A stretch of DNA of 64,000 nt, taken from an uncultured Oscillospiraceae bacterium. Lineage in GTDB: Bacteria; Bacillota; Clostridia; Oscillospirales; Oscillospiraceae. The stretch covers positions 1 to 64,000 of the forward strand of contig CATKZP010000009.1 in the NCBI GenBank assembly GCA_949841355.1, in the 5' to 3' direction. Of the stretch, positions 1-8,826 are shown one piece after another; position 1 is the stretch's first letter; each line of letters opens with the position of its first letter. The translations under genes and the position numbers were made by a program. The notes beneath the pieces were generated by a model, which did not search any database, was not told where the DNA came from, and saw nothing but the letters and a program-made list of their open reading frames with translations.

Positions 1-88
1 CTCCTTTTCCCATTAAATTTGCTGATTGCGTTGATACTTTTACCTACTGTTTTCTCAAAACAGCATTCCAAAGAAACCGCGCCCGGAT
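1..88. other. A+T-rich junction beside the broken permease
   Basis: This edge stretch is much richer in A+T than everything after it and holds no gene. It contains a short hairpin (CTGTTTT at 47-53, AAAACAG at 57-63). The 9-base word CGCGCCCGG occurs as a direct repeat at 78-86 and 100-108, the second copy lying inside the broken end of the permease gene. The composition change and the direct repeat suggest an insertion or deletion junction, but only one side is visible. Confidence 0.4.
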
Positions 89-508
89 TTATTGTTTGAC
101 GCGCCCGGGCTTATGGGCGCACGTGTAGATCATATAGGTGGGCACCAGCCCGCCGTTGAAGAGCATGGTGAACAAAATCAGCCCCAAAACCAGCGTCCGC
201 CCCCGCAGACCCGGCCTGGACAGCGGATAGGCCAGAAAGGCCGCCAGCAGCGTGCTGGCCGCCGTCCCCGCCGCCATCACCGTGAAGGACACGCCCAGGG
301 CGTGGACAATGGCGCCCGATTTTGAAAACAGATATTCATAGGCGGAAAAATCCACCTGCCTGGGGAGAAAGCCGTAGCCCTCCCGCAAAACCGCGTCGTT
401 GCTGCTGATGGAGGCGCTGAACAGCACCACCATGGGCACGATCCACAGCGCGCACACCAGAGCCAGAATGGCCGCGGCCCGGGCTCTGGCCCGCCTGTCC
501 GCCCTCAT
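89..508 (-). pseudogene. Truncated LplC-type sugar ABC permease
   Basis: This is the N-terminal half of a carbohydrate ABC permease of the LplC/YtcP type. It has a membrane segment near the start, then the family-typical NGGLVPTYMIY. Reading then ends in an unrelated tail (TCAHKPGRVKQ) and a stop after 139 residues, where the family usually has about 290 and carries the EAA loop that contacts the ATPase. The ATG at 508 is chosen because AGGGGGAGG lies just upstream; it starts 13 bases after the stop of the partner permease. Without the EAA loop it should not form a working transporter. The break lies at the A+T-rich window edge, so an insertion, a deletion or an assembly edge are all possible. 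Confidence 0.7.
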
Positions 509-521
509 ATGCCTCCCCCTT

Positions 522-1460
522 TCAAAATACGGCGTTGTCCGGGCTGAGCCGGCGCACGGTGAAGTTGGACACCAGCACCAGGACAAAGCCCACCACCGAC
601 TGATAAGCCCCTGCGGCGGCCGACATGCTCACGTTCCCCACCTTGGTCAGCGTGCGGTAGACGTAGGTGTCGATGGTTCCCGTGGCGTTGTAGAGAATGC
701 CAGAATCCAGGGGCACCTGGTAGAACAGCCCGAAGTCGGAGTACATGATCTTGCCCACCGACATCAGCACCATCATCACCACCATGGGGGCCACCAGCGG
801 CAGGGTGATCTGGAGCGTCTGCCGGGCGGGCCTCGCCCCGTCCAGGGCGGCGGCCTCGTAGACGACCGGGTCAATGGCGATCATGGCGGCGTAGTAGATC
901 ACGCACTGGAGCCCCGCCCCCTTCCACAGGTTCACCACCGTCAGTATGAACGGCCAGAACTTCGGCTCGCTGTACCACGCGGCGGGGGCCAGCCCCAGCG
1001 CGGGCAGGACGGCGCTGTTGAGAAACCCGGTGCTCACGTTCAAAAAGGCCAGGACCAGGTAGCTGACCACCACCCAAGAGATGAAGTTGGGGAAGAGCAG
1101 AATGCCCTGGAACAGCCCCGTGAGGAACCGGCTGCGGATTTTGGTCAGCTGGAGGGCCAAAAAAAATCCCGCCGCCGTATTGATGAGAATAAACGCCAGA
1201 TTGTAGCAAATGGTGTTCCGGGTGATGATCCAGGCGTCCTTGGTCTGAAACAGATACCGAAAATGCTTCAGCCCCGCCCAGTCCCCCTGGATGACGCCCT
1301 GAAGCAGGCCCTGGGAGAAATTGATGTCCTTGAAGGCCATCGTCAACCCAAACAGGGGGAGGACGTTGTTGATGAGAAGGTACAAAAGCCCTGGGGCCAT
1401 CATCAGATACAGCGGCCACAGCCCCCTCCGGCGGGTCCGCCGTCCCTTTGCGGCTGTCAT
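522..1460 (-). CDS. LplB-type carbohydrate ABC transporter permease
   Basis: This 312-residue integral membrane protein should be one of two permeases of a sugar or oligosaccharide importer. Membrane segments start near residue 15 (LYLMMAPGLLYLLINNV). The conserved EAA loop is present (EAAALDGARPARQ, then TLPLVAP) and would dock the cytoplasmic ATPase. It sits between the binding lipoprotein and the second permease, as in lplABC/ytcQP loci. No ATPase gene is nearby, which is normal for this class because a shared MsmX-like ATPase usually serves it. The substrate cannot be told from sequence. With the LplC partner broken, the system may be inactive. Confidence 0.88.
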   Translation of the reverse strand: MTAAKGRRTRRRGLWPLYLMMAPGLLYLLINNVLPLFGLTMAFKDINFSQGLLQGVIQGDWAGLKHFRYLFQTKDAWIITRNTICYNLAFILINTAAGFFLALQLTKIRSRFLTGLFQGILLFPNFISWVVVSYLVLAFLNVSTGFLNSAVLPALGLAPAAWYSEPKFWPFILTVVNLWKGAGLQCVIYYAAMIAIDPVVYEAAALDGARPARQTLQITLPLVAPMVVMMVLMSVGKIMYSDFGLFYQVPLDSGILYNATGTIDTYVYRTLTKVGNVSMSAAAGAYQSVVGFVLVLVSNFTVRRLSPDNAVF

Positions 1461-1525
1461 GGTTCACGCTCCCTTTCCGCTGCGGACTGCCGGGGGCCCG
1501 TCCGTTCCGGGCCCCCGCGCCGCCG

Positions 1526-3061
1526 TCATTTCGATGCCAGCCAGCTGTCCAGCTGGGCCTGCTTTTCCGCCACGATGGCGTCGATGCCCGCCTCTTTCAG
1601 CTGCCGGATGAACTCCGGCAGGTAGATCTCCGGGTCCACCGCCCCGGTGCCCAGCACGGTCATATACTGGGCCACCACGTTGTAAACCGCAGCGATCTCA
1701 TTAACCACGCCGGAGTTGTCATAGGCGAAGCCCAGGGCGTTGGACACCGCAGCCTCCCGGTTGGTCCGCTCCGCTTTCTCGTAGTAGTCGGGGCTGTAGG
1801 CGGCGGGGAGGTATTCCAGGAACGTATTGCCCCAGATATAGTTCAGGCCGAAATTATAGGGGTGATTGGCCACGTCCAGCCCCTCGGGGTAGGAGATCAG
1901 GCCGTCGTCCAGCTTCACGTAGTGCTCCCCCTCGATGCCGTAGCATAGGGTGTTCACCACGTCAGGGTCCGTATAGAGTAGGTTGAGGAAGGCCATGGCC
2001 TGCTCGGGGTGCTTGGACTGGCGGGCCACCGCCCAGCAGATGGTAGCCACGTTGCTGCTGCCCACAAAGCTGTTCCCGAAGGTGACCGCCTCCATCTCCA
2101 TCCCGTAGGCGGAGGACGCCACAAAGTCCGGCGCCACGCTCACCCCCGTGAAGTGCCCGAATCCCCTGCCGGCGTGCATGAGGGCGGCGGTGGCCTCCTT
2201 GTTGGTGGCGATGTCCTCCAGGATGTAGCCCTTGGTGTACCAGTCCCGGAGGCGGTAAACCCAGCTGGCGTATTCCTCCGTCTCAAAAATATCCGTCACG
2301 GTGGAGCCCTGGCCGTAGGCGGGCAGAACGCCCAGGCTGTCCCCCAGAGGGTCGTACAGCACGTCGCAGCCCAGGCCGAACACCCCGGACCCCGCGTCCT
2401 CCGGCAGCACGCAGGCCAGGCCGGGCTCGTTTTCGTGGACCACCGCAAAGACCCGCTCCAGGTCGTCCAGCGTCTTGATGTCCGCCGCCTTCAGGCCGTA
2501 CTTGTCCAAAATATCCTTGCGCATGACGAAGGAGGTGCCCGCTGAATAGGACTGGTAGACGGGGACGGCGTAGACCTCGCCGTCGGCCAGGCGGGTGGCC
2601 TCCAGATAGGTCCCCAGCACCTGGGCGACGCCCTCGCCGCCGCCGGCCAGCAGGTCGTTCAGCGGCAGCAGCTGGCCGGCCGCCGCCTGGATATAGTAGT
2701 TCAGGCCCGTTCCCGTCAGCAGCAGGTCCAGCTCGTCGCCGTTTTGCAGCATGAGGTTGATCCGGGAGGTGTAGTCGGCGGCGCTGATGGGCGTCAGCTC
2801 CACCGCGCAGCCGATTTTCGCCTTCAGCGTCTCGTTGAGCGCGTCCTGCACCTTTTGCAGGTCGGCGGGCTGGGCCGCGTAGTTGTAAAAGGCCACCTTG
2901 AGGGTGATGGGCTCGTCCGCCTGCCCGGAGCCGGCGGGGGGCGGGTTTGTGCCGTCCGGCGCCTGGGCCGGGCCGGGGCCGGCGCTTCCGCAGCCGCCCA
3001 GGGTCCCAAGAATCAGGCCCGCCGCGAGAAGGATGCAAAGGATTTTTTTCATGGCGTTCAC
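1526..3061 (-). CDS. Extracellular solute-binding lipoprotein of a sugar ABC transporter
   Basis: This 511-residue protein is a family 1 solute-binding protein of the LplA/YtcQ size class. A signal peptide (KKILCILLAAGLILGTL) ends in the lipobox LGGC, so it should be lipid-anchored outside the membrane and present ligand to the LplB/LplC permeases. A low-complexity Gly/Pro/Ala linker follows the Cys. I prefer the GTG at 3061 because GGAGGG lies 7 bases upstream; the ATG at 3052 would be 16 bases away. It is the first gene after the terminator behind the response regulator, so it probably has its own promoter, which I could not place. Ligand unknown. Confidence 0.88.
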   Translation of the reverse strand: MNAMKKILCILLAAGLILGTLGGCGSAGPGPAQAPDGTNPPPAGSGQADEPITLKVAFYNYAAQPADLQKVQDALNETLKAKIGCAVELTPISAADYTSRINLMLQNGDELDLLLTGTGLNYYIQAAAGQLLPLNDLLAGGGEGVAQVLGTYLEATRLADGEVYAVPVYQSYSAGTSFVMRKDILDKYGLKAADIKTLDDLERVFAVVHENEPGLACVLPEDAGSGVFGLGCDVLYDPLGDSLGVLPAYGQGSTVTDIFETEEYASWVYRLRDWYTKGYILEDIATNKEATAALMHAGRGFGHFTGVSVAPDFVASSAYGMEMEAVTFGNSFVGSSNVATICWAVARQSKHPEQAMAFLNLLYTDPDVVNTLCYGIEGEHYVKLDDGLISYPEGLDVANHPYNFGLNYIWGNTFLEYLPAAYSPDYYEKAERTNREAAVSNALGFAYDNSGVVNEIAAVYNVVAQYMTVLGTGAVDPEIYLPEFIRQLKEAGIDAIVAEKQAQLDSWLASK

Positions 3062-3124
3062 GCAAATTCCCTCCGTTTCTGTTGGTACAGCTCGTTAAAA
3101 CCCGCCCTTCTTGGAAAACCAGCC

Positions 3125-3164
3125 GCGGGCCACGGTGTTAGTATACCGTGGCCCGCAGGCTTTT
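3125..3164 (-). terminator. Hairpin between response regulator and transporter genes
   Basis: A perfect 12-bp stem (GCGGGCCACGGT / ACCGTGGCCCGC, loop 3137-3144) lies in the 130-base gap between the response-regulator stop and the lipoprotein start. T-rich runs follow on both sides. It probably ends or dampens the regulatory transcript before the transporter genes. Confidence 0.6.
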
Positions 3165-3191
3165 CTCTATCAGATTTCCGACCAAATTCTA

Positions 3192-4772
3192 TCAAGATTG
3201 CGGCACGTTTTTCCCGTGCTTTGCCCGGTAGGCCTGGGGCGTCATCCCGGTGTGCTTTTTGAACAGCGTGGAAAACTGGGAGAAATGGGGGTATCCCACG
3301 CTCAGCGCGATCTCGCTCACCTTTTTGCGGGTGCAGCACAGCAGCTGCTTGGCCAGCTCCACCCGCTGCGCTTGGATATACTCCGACAGGGTCAGGCCGG
3401 TGGCGCGCTTCACGGTGCGGGTCAGGTGGTCGGGGCTGACGTGGAGGCGCTTGGCCAGCTCGTCCCTGGACAGGGTCTGGCTGAGGTGGCGGTTGATGTC
3501 GTCCAGCACCTGCTCGGCAATGGAGCCGGACTGGGCGTCGGCGCGCAGGGCGCGGCAGGTCTGCTCCGCCACCTGGCTGATCCATTGGAACATCAGCTCC
3601 ACCGTGCCCAGCTGCGCCGGGGGCCTGGCCAGCAGTCCGCCGTCCTCAAAGACCTGGTGAATCTGAATGCCCTTGGTGTAGAGCACAAAGTACACCGCCT
3701 GCAAAAAGTCGTGCTGAAGCTGGGAGAGGAAGGCCGCCCCCAGCCCCGAAGAGAAGCGCAGCCCCTCCCGGTAGCGGTCCAGCTCGATGAGAAAGGCGCG
3801 GCTGTCGCCGTCCAGCATCAGCCTGGTCCAGAGCTGGAGGTTGGGGCCGGACCGGCCGCCGGGCTGATCCGGCTGTTCCCCGGCGGCGAATACGCCTGCC
3901 GTTCCCCAGATGTTCTCCCGGTCCAGCAGCTCAAGCCGGTCCAAGGCCGCCCGGACCTGCCCGGGGCGGCAGGGGCGGTCCAGAAAGACGGCCAGCCGGA
4001 TGCCGTGCATGGCCGCGCACAGGCGCGAGATTTCCTCGGCCCGGGGGCGGAACTGCGAAGCGTCCAGCCCGCCCTTGCCGATGCACAGCGCGGGCAGCGC
4101 CCCGCCGGAGAGGGGCAGGAACACGATCTCGTCGCACAGGGAAAACAGCGCCGCGCTGATCTCCCGCTTTACCTGCTCTCCGTCCTCCTGGGAGCTGCCG
4201 GTGAGGACGCGGCACAGCAGGGGAAAGACGGCGGCGGCGTCCGGGTAGTCCGTTCCGCAGCGCTCCTGGAGCGCGGCCAGCTCCTCCGGACCGGGCGGGA
4301 CGGGGGCCTGGGCCAGCTTCTGCCAGAACAGCTCGGCCATCACGGGCTTGTTGCGCAGCCACCGCTCGCTGTCCTCCCGGTAGCGGGCGTAGCTGCGCTG
4401 CTGGCGCACGATCTGGATGGCGCCTCGAAGGCTCTCCCGCAGCTCCTCCGGGTCGATGGGCTTGAGCAGGTACCCCAGGCAGCCCAGCCCCACCGCCCGC
4501 TGAGCATAGCTGAAGTCGCCGTGGGCGGTGAGCAGGATGACCTGGGCGGTGATGTCCTGCCGGCGCACCCACTCCACCAGCTCCAGCCCGCTCCCGCCGG
4601 GCATTTCGATGTCGCACAAAAGAATGTCCGCGCCGTCCCGGGCCAGCAGCTCCTTGGCTTGGGCGGCGCTCCGGGCCGTGTCCACATGGCGCACCCCCTC
4701 GGCGGCCCAGTCGATCATGGCCAGGGCGCATTCCAGGGCCAGGGGCTCGTCGTCCACAATCAGCGCCCGCAT
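3192..4772 (-). CDS. YesN-type response regulator with AraC DNA-binding domain
   Basis: This 526-residue regulator has an N-terminal receiver domain: acidic pair D7/D8 (VDDEP), phospho-acceptor D54 (LLCDIEMP) and K104 (LLKPID). A variable middle region of about 290 residues follows, then a C-terminal AraC double helix-turn-helix (LHVSPDHLTRTVKRATG ... IALSVGYPHFSQFSTLFKKHTG). Its start overlaps the 3' end of the histidine kinase gene by 13 bases, so the two are co-translated. By analogy with YesM/YesN pairs it should activate the adjacent sugar transporter operon. The DNA site it binds was not identified. Confidence 0.92.
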   Translation of the reverse strand: MRALIVDDEPLALECALAMIDWAAEGVRHVDTARSAAQAKELLARDGADILLCDIEMPGGSGLELVEWVRRQDITAQVILLTAHGDFSYAQRAVGLGCLGYLLKPIDPEELRESLRGAIQIVRQQRSYARYREDSERWLRNKPVMAELFWQKLAQAPVPPGPEELAALQERCGTDYPDAAAVFPLLCRVLTGSSQEDGEQVKREISAALFSLCDEIVFLPLSGGALPALCIGKGGLDASQFRPRAEEISRLCAAMHGIRLAVFLDRPCRPGQVRAALDRLELLDRENIWGTAGVFAAGEQPDQPGGRSGPNLQLWTRLMLDGDSRAFLIELDRYREGLRFSSGLGAAFLSQLQHDFLQAVYFVLYTKGIQIHQVFEDGGLLARPPAQLGTVELMFQWISQVAEQTCRALRADAQSGSIAEQVLDDINRHLSQTLSRDELAKRLHVSPDHLTRTVKRATGLTLSEYIQAQRVELAKQLLCCTRKKVSEIALSVGYPHFSQFSTLFKKHTGMTPQAYRAKHGKNVPQS

Positions 4773-6484
4773 GGCTCATCTCCTCCCTTCTGGGGGGCGG
4801 GCACCCAGACGTCCGCCGCCGCGCCGTGGGGCTCCACATTGGACACGTGCAGCCGGGCGCTCCCCCGGTAGAGAATGTCAAGCCGCCTGCGGAAGTTCCA
4901 GATGCCGATGTGCAGGCCGCCGTCCGCGTCCGCCGGGGGCCGGCCGGCCTCCACCGCCTCCAGAGCCTGGGGGGAGAAGCCGGGCCCGTTGTCCGCAACC
5001 CGCAGGCGCAGGCAGGGCACGCCCGCGTCCGGCACCATCTGGGCGGTGATGGAGACGCGCAGGCCGTCCGGCGGGGCGGATTGGTGCTTGACGGCGTTGT
5101 CCACAAAGGTGTGCAGGCACAGGGCGGGGACGGGCGCGTCCAGCAAAAAGCCGGGTATGTCGATCTCCGCCGAGATGCGGCCCTGAAAACGGATCTGCTG
5201 AAGTTCCAAATAGCGCCGGGTGTGTTCCAGCTCGTCCCGCAGCGGGATGACGGCGAAGCTGCTTTGAAAGCTCTGGCGCAGATAGCCGGAGAGCAGAAGG
5301 ATCATTTTGCGGACCATCTCCATGTTGTTGGCCACGGCAAAGGCGTAAATCCCATTGAGGGCGTTGAGGAAAAAGTGGGGGTTAATCTGCATTTCCAGGT
5401 ATTGAAGCTCCGCCTTCTGCCGCTCCAGCGCCTCCTCGTACACGTCCAGCCGGAGGGTTTTGATCTGGTCGGCCATCTGGTTGAATTCCCGCTTGAGCAC
5501 GCAGAACTCCCCCTCCTCCGGGCGCAGGGCCATGCGGGCGTCGGCGTCGCCCTCGCCAAAGGAGCGCAGGCCGCGGACCATGGAGTCCACCGGCTTGGAT
5601 ATGGCGTGGTGGAAAAAGACGACGATAGCCGGCAGCAGAACCGCCACGCAGGCCAGGGCGATGAACACGAAATGGTACCAGCGGGGCAGGCCCTCCAGCA
5701 GCTCCCGCCCGGACAGGCGGGCCACCAGGGAAAAGCCGCCCTGGCCGGAGTGGCTGCCCACCAGCAGCTCGTCCCCCGTGTCCAGTACGGCCTCCCGGCC
5801 GGTATAGTCCAGGCCGGGGGGCAGCTCGCTGCTCCCGCCGCCGGTCATGAGGGCCCCCGCGTCGCTCACCAGGGAGAAGGTGGGCCGCTCATCGCCCACT
5901 CCCAGGGAGCCGTATATGGTGTCCGCGCTGACCCACGCGCCCAGATAGAGCGTGCCGTACTGCTTGATGTCCAGCAGATAGCTGCCGCCGCCGATGTCCC
6001 GCACCAGCCAGGGCGCGGACTGGGGCGGCTGCACCCACGCCTGGCTCAGCTCGCCGCGCAGAAAGCGGCGGACGCTTTCCCGTTCCTCGTAGGTGCTGCT
6101 GGGGTTATACACGTCCCAATAGCGCTCCTGGGCGGCGTCGTAGAGGAAGAACGACCCCACCAGCTGGTTGGCGGAGAGGGTGGTGGACAGCACGGACTGG
6201 AACCGGACGTTGGCGAAGGTGACCTCGTCCACATTCAGAGAGTGGCGGATGATGCGCAGGTTGTAATCGGAGGCGGTGAGGGCGTGAAGGTGGGCGTCCG
6301 CGCCCTCCAGCTGAAAGTCGATCTGCTCCATGATGGCCGCGCCGGTGGTGCGGTAGGAGGACACCGCCTGCTCCCGGATGGCGCGGCTGGCCTGGACGGT
6401 GTTCGCCGCCAGCGCCACCGTCATGATGAAGAGCATCGCCGCGATGCCCAGCGCGATCTTTACCTTGATGGAATGCCGTCCCAT
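4760..6484 (-). CDS. YesM-type sensor histidine kinase
   Basis: This 574-residue membrane kinase has a membrane segment near residues 10-30, a large extracellular sensing region, a second membrane segment around 272-294, a HAMP linker, the His_kinase domain and an HATPase domain. The phospho-accepting histidine is H370 in QINPHFFLNALNGIY, a layout typical of the LytS/YesM class. The ATPase has an N-box (HTFVDNAVKH) and a G-box (DNGPGFS). The ATG at 6484 follows GGAGGG. It should sense an extracellular signal, perhaps the loaded lipoprotein, and phosphorylate the downstream AraC-type regulator. Confidence 0.92.
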   Translation of the reverse strand: MGRHSIKVKIALGIAAMLFIMTVALAANTVQASRAIREQAVSSYRTTGAAIMEQIDFQLEGADAHLHALTASDYNLRIIRHSLNVDEVTFANVRFQSVLSTTLSANQLVGSFFLYDAAQERYWDVYNPSSTYEERESVRRFLRGELSQAWVQPPQSAPWLVRDIGGGSYLLDIKQYGTLYLGAWVSADTIYGSLGVGDERPTFSLVSDAGALMTGGGSSELPPGLDYTGREAVLDTGDELLVGSHSGQGGFSLVARLSGRELLEGLPRWYHFVFIALACVAVLLPAIVVFFHHAISKPVDSMVRGLRSFGEGDADARMALRPEEGEFCVLKREFNQMADQIKTLRLDVYEEALERQKAELQYLEMQINPHFFLNALNGIYAFAVANNMEMVRKMILLLSGYLRQSFQSSFAVIPLRDELEHTRRYLELQQIRFQGRISAEIDIPGFLLDAPVPALCLHTFVDNAVKHQSAPPDGLRVSITAQMVPDAGVPCLRLRVADNGPGFSPQALEAVEAGRPPADADGGLHIGIWNFRRRLDILYRGSARLHVSNVEPHGAAADVWVPAPQKGGDEPCGR

Positions 6485-6537
6485 GAGAAATCCCTCCGCT
6501 CCGCCGCGCCGGTTTTCAAACGGCGCCTATACGCTTT

Positions 6538-6566
6538 AGGATATCCAATGCGGGGCCAAATTGCAA
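6538..6566 (-). promoter_or_regulatory. Promoter of the histidine kinase operon
   Basis: On the minus strand TTGCAA (6566-6561) and TATCCT (6543-6538) are separated by exactly 17 bases, about 55 bases before the kinase start. It is back to back with the TetR promoter. Confidence 0.55.
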
Positions 6567-6621
6567 GGAGTTTCTCCGGGCCGGACCGAACACGCCCCGC
6601 CGGGCATCAGATTTTGGGGTC

Positions 6622-6650
6622 TTGACCAATTTGGTCAACGGCGGTATGGT
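6622..6650 (+). promoter_or_regulatory. TetR promoter with 17-bp palindromic operator
   Basis: TTGACCAA-T-TTGGTCAA (6622-6638) is a perfect inverted repeat with a one-base centre. Its first six bases also serve as the -35 (TTGACC), and TATGGT at 6645-6650 is the -10 after 17 bases. An operator on the -35 of the regulator's own promoter is the classic arrangement for TetR autorepression. It lies 35 bases before the GTG of the TetR gene. Confidence 0.75.
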
Positions 6651-6672
6651 GGTAGGGAAAGGAGGGCGGAGC

Positions 6673-7293
6673 GTGAACCAAAAGTTTTTTAACCTGCCCG
6701 CCCAGCGGCAGGACCTGATCCGCAACAGCGCCATGCTGGAGTTTGGCGCGAACACCTTCAAAAAGACTTCTGCCGACTCCATCGCCAAGCGGGCGGGGGT
6801 GTCCAAGAGCCTGCTGTTCCACTACTTCAAGGACAAGCGGGAGCTGTACCTCTATCTCTACCAGTACGCGCTGGACGTATGCGTCAAGCAGTATGTGGAA
6901 AAGTCCTACGACTTCGGGGAGACGGATTTCTTTCTGGCGCTGGAGAAGGGCCATAAGGTGAAAATGGAGCTGGTGCGGCGGCATCCGGGGCTGTTCCGGT
7001 TCGTCATGCGCACCTACTACGAGCGGGACAGCCTGCTCTCCCCCAAGCTGCGAAAGGGGCTGGACGAGCTGATGGAGTCCACCACCCGGGATTTTCTCTC
7101 CCGGATGGACCTGTATAAGTTCAAGGAGGGGGTGGACCCCTATCAGGTGATCCGCCTGCTGTTTCTGGCGGCGGAGGGGATGCTAGCCGAGACCAATGCC
7201 TGCACGGCGGAGGAGATCCACAGCCTGTTTTTGGAGTACAAGCGGCACGCGGATATGCTGCGCCAATTTTTCTACAAGGAGGAATACCTGTGA
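6673..7293 (+). CDS. TetR-family transcriptional regulator
   Basis: This 206-residue protein has the N-terminal TetR helix-turn-helix (FKKTSADSIAKRAGVSKSLLFHYFKDKRELY) and a helical ligand-binding C-terminal domain. The GTG at 6673 is chosen because AAAGGAGG lies just upstream; the earlier in-frame start would sit inside the operator. It should repress itself and the two exporter genes behind it through the palindrome at 6622-6638. Its stop overlaps the ATPase start (GTGA), so all three genes are translationally coupled. The inducer is unknown. Confidence 0.9.
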   Translation: MNQKFFNLPAQRQDLIRNSAMLEFGANTFKKTSADSIAKRAGVSKSLLFHYFKDKRELYLYLYQYALDVCVKQYVEKSYDFGETDFFLALEKGHKVKMELVRRHPGLFRFVMRTYYERDSLLSPKLRKGLDELMESTTRDFLSRMDLYKFKEGVDPYQVIRLLFLAAEGMLAETNACTAEEIHSLFLEYKRHADMLRQFFYKEEYL

Positions 7294-7982
7294 TCCGGAT
7301 TGACCATCTCACCAAGACCTACGGCCGGGCCCGGGGGGTGACGGACCTGACCCTCAGGGTGCCCGAGGGGAGCTGCTTCGGCTTCATCGGCCCCAACGGC
7401 GCGGGAAAGTCCACCACCATCCGCACCCTTCTGGGCCTGATCTCCCCCACCGCCGGGTCGGCCAGGGTGCTGGGGCTGGACTGCGTCCGGCAGCGGAACG
7501 CCATCCTGGCCCAGGTGGGCTACATGCCCTCCGAGGCCATGTTCTACCCGGATATGCGGGTGGGACAGGTGATCCGGCTGTCCGCCGACCTGCGCAAAAA
7601 GGACTGCCGGGCCCAGGCCGCCGCGCTGTGCGAGGCGCTGGAGCTGGACACCCGCAAGCGTATCCGGGAGCTGAGCCTGGGCAACCGGAAAAAGGTGTCC
7701 ATCGTGTGCGCCATGCAGCACCGGCCCAGGCTCTACATCCTGGACGAGCCCACCAGCGGGCTGGACCCCCTGGTTCAGCGGGCGTTCTGGTCCGAGCTGG
7801 AGGCCCGCCGGAGGGAGGGGGCCGCAGTGTTCCTCTCCTCCCACGTGCTCTACGAGGTCCAGCGGTACTGCGACCGGGCGGCCATCATCCGGGAGGGACG
7901 GTTGGTAGTGGAGGGAACCACGGCGGAGCTGGACATTGAGAACAAATTCTTCGACTACTACGAGGGGAGGGCGGCGCTATGA
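7290..7982 (+). CDS. ABC-2 exporter ATP-binding protein
   Basis: This 230-residue ATPase carries Walker A at residues 34-42 (GPNGAGKST), a signature loop in the form LSLGNRKK, Walker B LYILDEPTSGLD and the switch histidine (SSHV). It belongs to the CcmA-like group that powers small ABC-2 exporters. The GTG start at 7290 overlaps the TetR stop and AAGGAGG lies 8 bases upstream. It should pair with the permease encoded next, with which it overlaps by 4 bases. Substrate unknown; TetR control suggests a toxic compound or antibiotic. Confidence 0.92.
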   Translation: MIRIDHLTKTYGRARGVTDLTLRVPEGSCFGFIGPNGAGKSTTIRTLLGLISPTAGSARVLGLDCVRQRNAILAQVGYMPSEAMFYPDMRVGQVIRLSADLRKKDCRAQAAALCEALELDTRKRIRELSLGNRKKVSIVCAMQHRPRLYILDEPTSGLDPLVQRAFWSELEARRREGAAVFLSSHVLYEVQRYCDRAAIIREGRLVVEGTTAELDIENKFFDYYEGRAAL

Positions 7983-8761
7983 CCATTTTCCGCAAGGAGC
8001 TGCGGGCGGACGCGGTGAGCTTTCTGGTGTGGTCCGCCGTCACCGGCGGGCTGATGGCGGTGTGCGTGGGGATGTATCCGTCCATGGCGGGGTCCATGGT
8101 GGATGTGTCCGACCTGTTTGCCGGAATGGGGAACTTCTCCGCCGCCTTTGGCATGGATAAGCTGGCCTTTGGGTCCATGATGGGCTTTTACGGCCTGGAG
8201 TGCGGCAATATTCTGGGGCTGTGCGGGGCGTTTTACGCCGCCTTCACCGCCATGAACCTCCTGGCGGGGGAGGAGGGGGGCCATACGGCGGAATTTCTCC
8301 TTACCCACCCGGTCAGCCGCCTGCGGGCGGCGGGGGAAAAGCTGGCGGCGCTGGCCGTGCTGGTGCTGGGGCTGAACCTGGCGTGCCTGGCCTGCGGCGC
8401 GGGGGGCATCCTGTTCATCGGGGAAGAGGCGGACTGGGGGGACCTGCTGCGCTTTCACGCCGCGCTGCTGCTCATGCAGTGGGAGATCGGCGGGCTGTGC
8501 TTTGGGCTGTCGTCCCTGCTGCGGCGGGGCGGGCTGGGCCTTGGTATCGGGCTGGCGGCGATGCTGTACTTTGCGGGCATTCTGGCCAACCTGGACCAGG
8601 GGCTGGACTGGCTGCGCTTTGTTACCCCCTATTACTACGCCGACGCCGCCCGGATTTTTGCCGGGGAGGCCCTGACGGGGCCGGTGCTGGCGGGCTGCGG
8701 CCTGGGAGCGCTGGGGGCGGGGTTCGGCCTGTGGTGGTACGGGCGCAAGGACATCGCATAA
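7979..8761 (+). CDS. ABC-2 family exporter permease
   Basis: This 260-residue protein has about six hydrophobic segments and is read as the membrane half of the exporter. It starts with the ATG of an ATGA overlap with the ATPase gene. Characteristic stretches include GEEGGHTAEFLLTHPVSR, the cytoplasmic coupling region seen in ABC-2 permeases, and a periplasmic segment around VTPYYYADAARIF. A strong terminator follows within 20 bases, closing the tetR-ATPase-permease operon. Confidence 0.85.
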   Translation: MTIFRKELRADAVSFLVWSAVTGGLMAVCVGMYPSMAGSMVDVSDLFAGMGNFSAAFGMDKLAFGSMMGFYGLECGNILGLCGAFYAAFTAMNLLAGEEGGHTAEFLLTHPVSRLRAAGEKLAALAVLVLGLNLACLACGAGGILFIGEEADWGDLLRFHAALLLMQWEIGGLCFGLSSLLRRGGLGLGIGLAAMLYFAGILANLDQGLDWLRFVTPYYYADAARIFAGEALTGPVLAGCGLGALGAGFGLWWYGRKDIA

Positions 8762-8778
8762 ACCGGCGGCAAGCGGGC

Positions 8779-8826
8779 AGACGGGTCCCGGACGCACAGC
8801 GTCCGGGACCCGTCTCTCATTTTTTA
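8779..8826. terminator. Bidirectional terminator between convergent genes
   Basis: A perfect 17-bp stem (8779-8795 with 8799-8815, loop ACA) is followed by CTCATTTTTTA on the plus strand. It separates the rightward exporter operon from the leftward NYN gene, whose last codons it overlaps. Confidence 0.85.
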
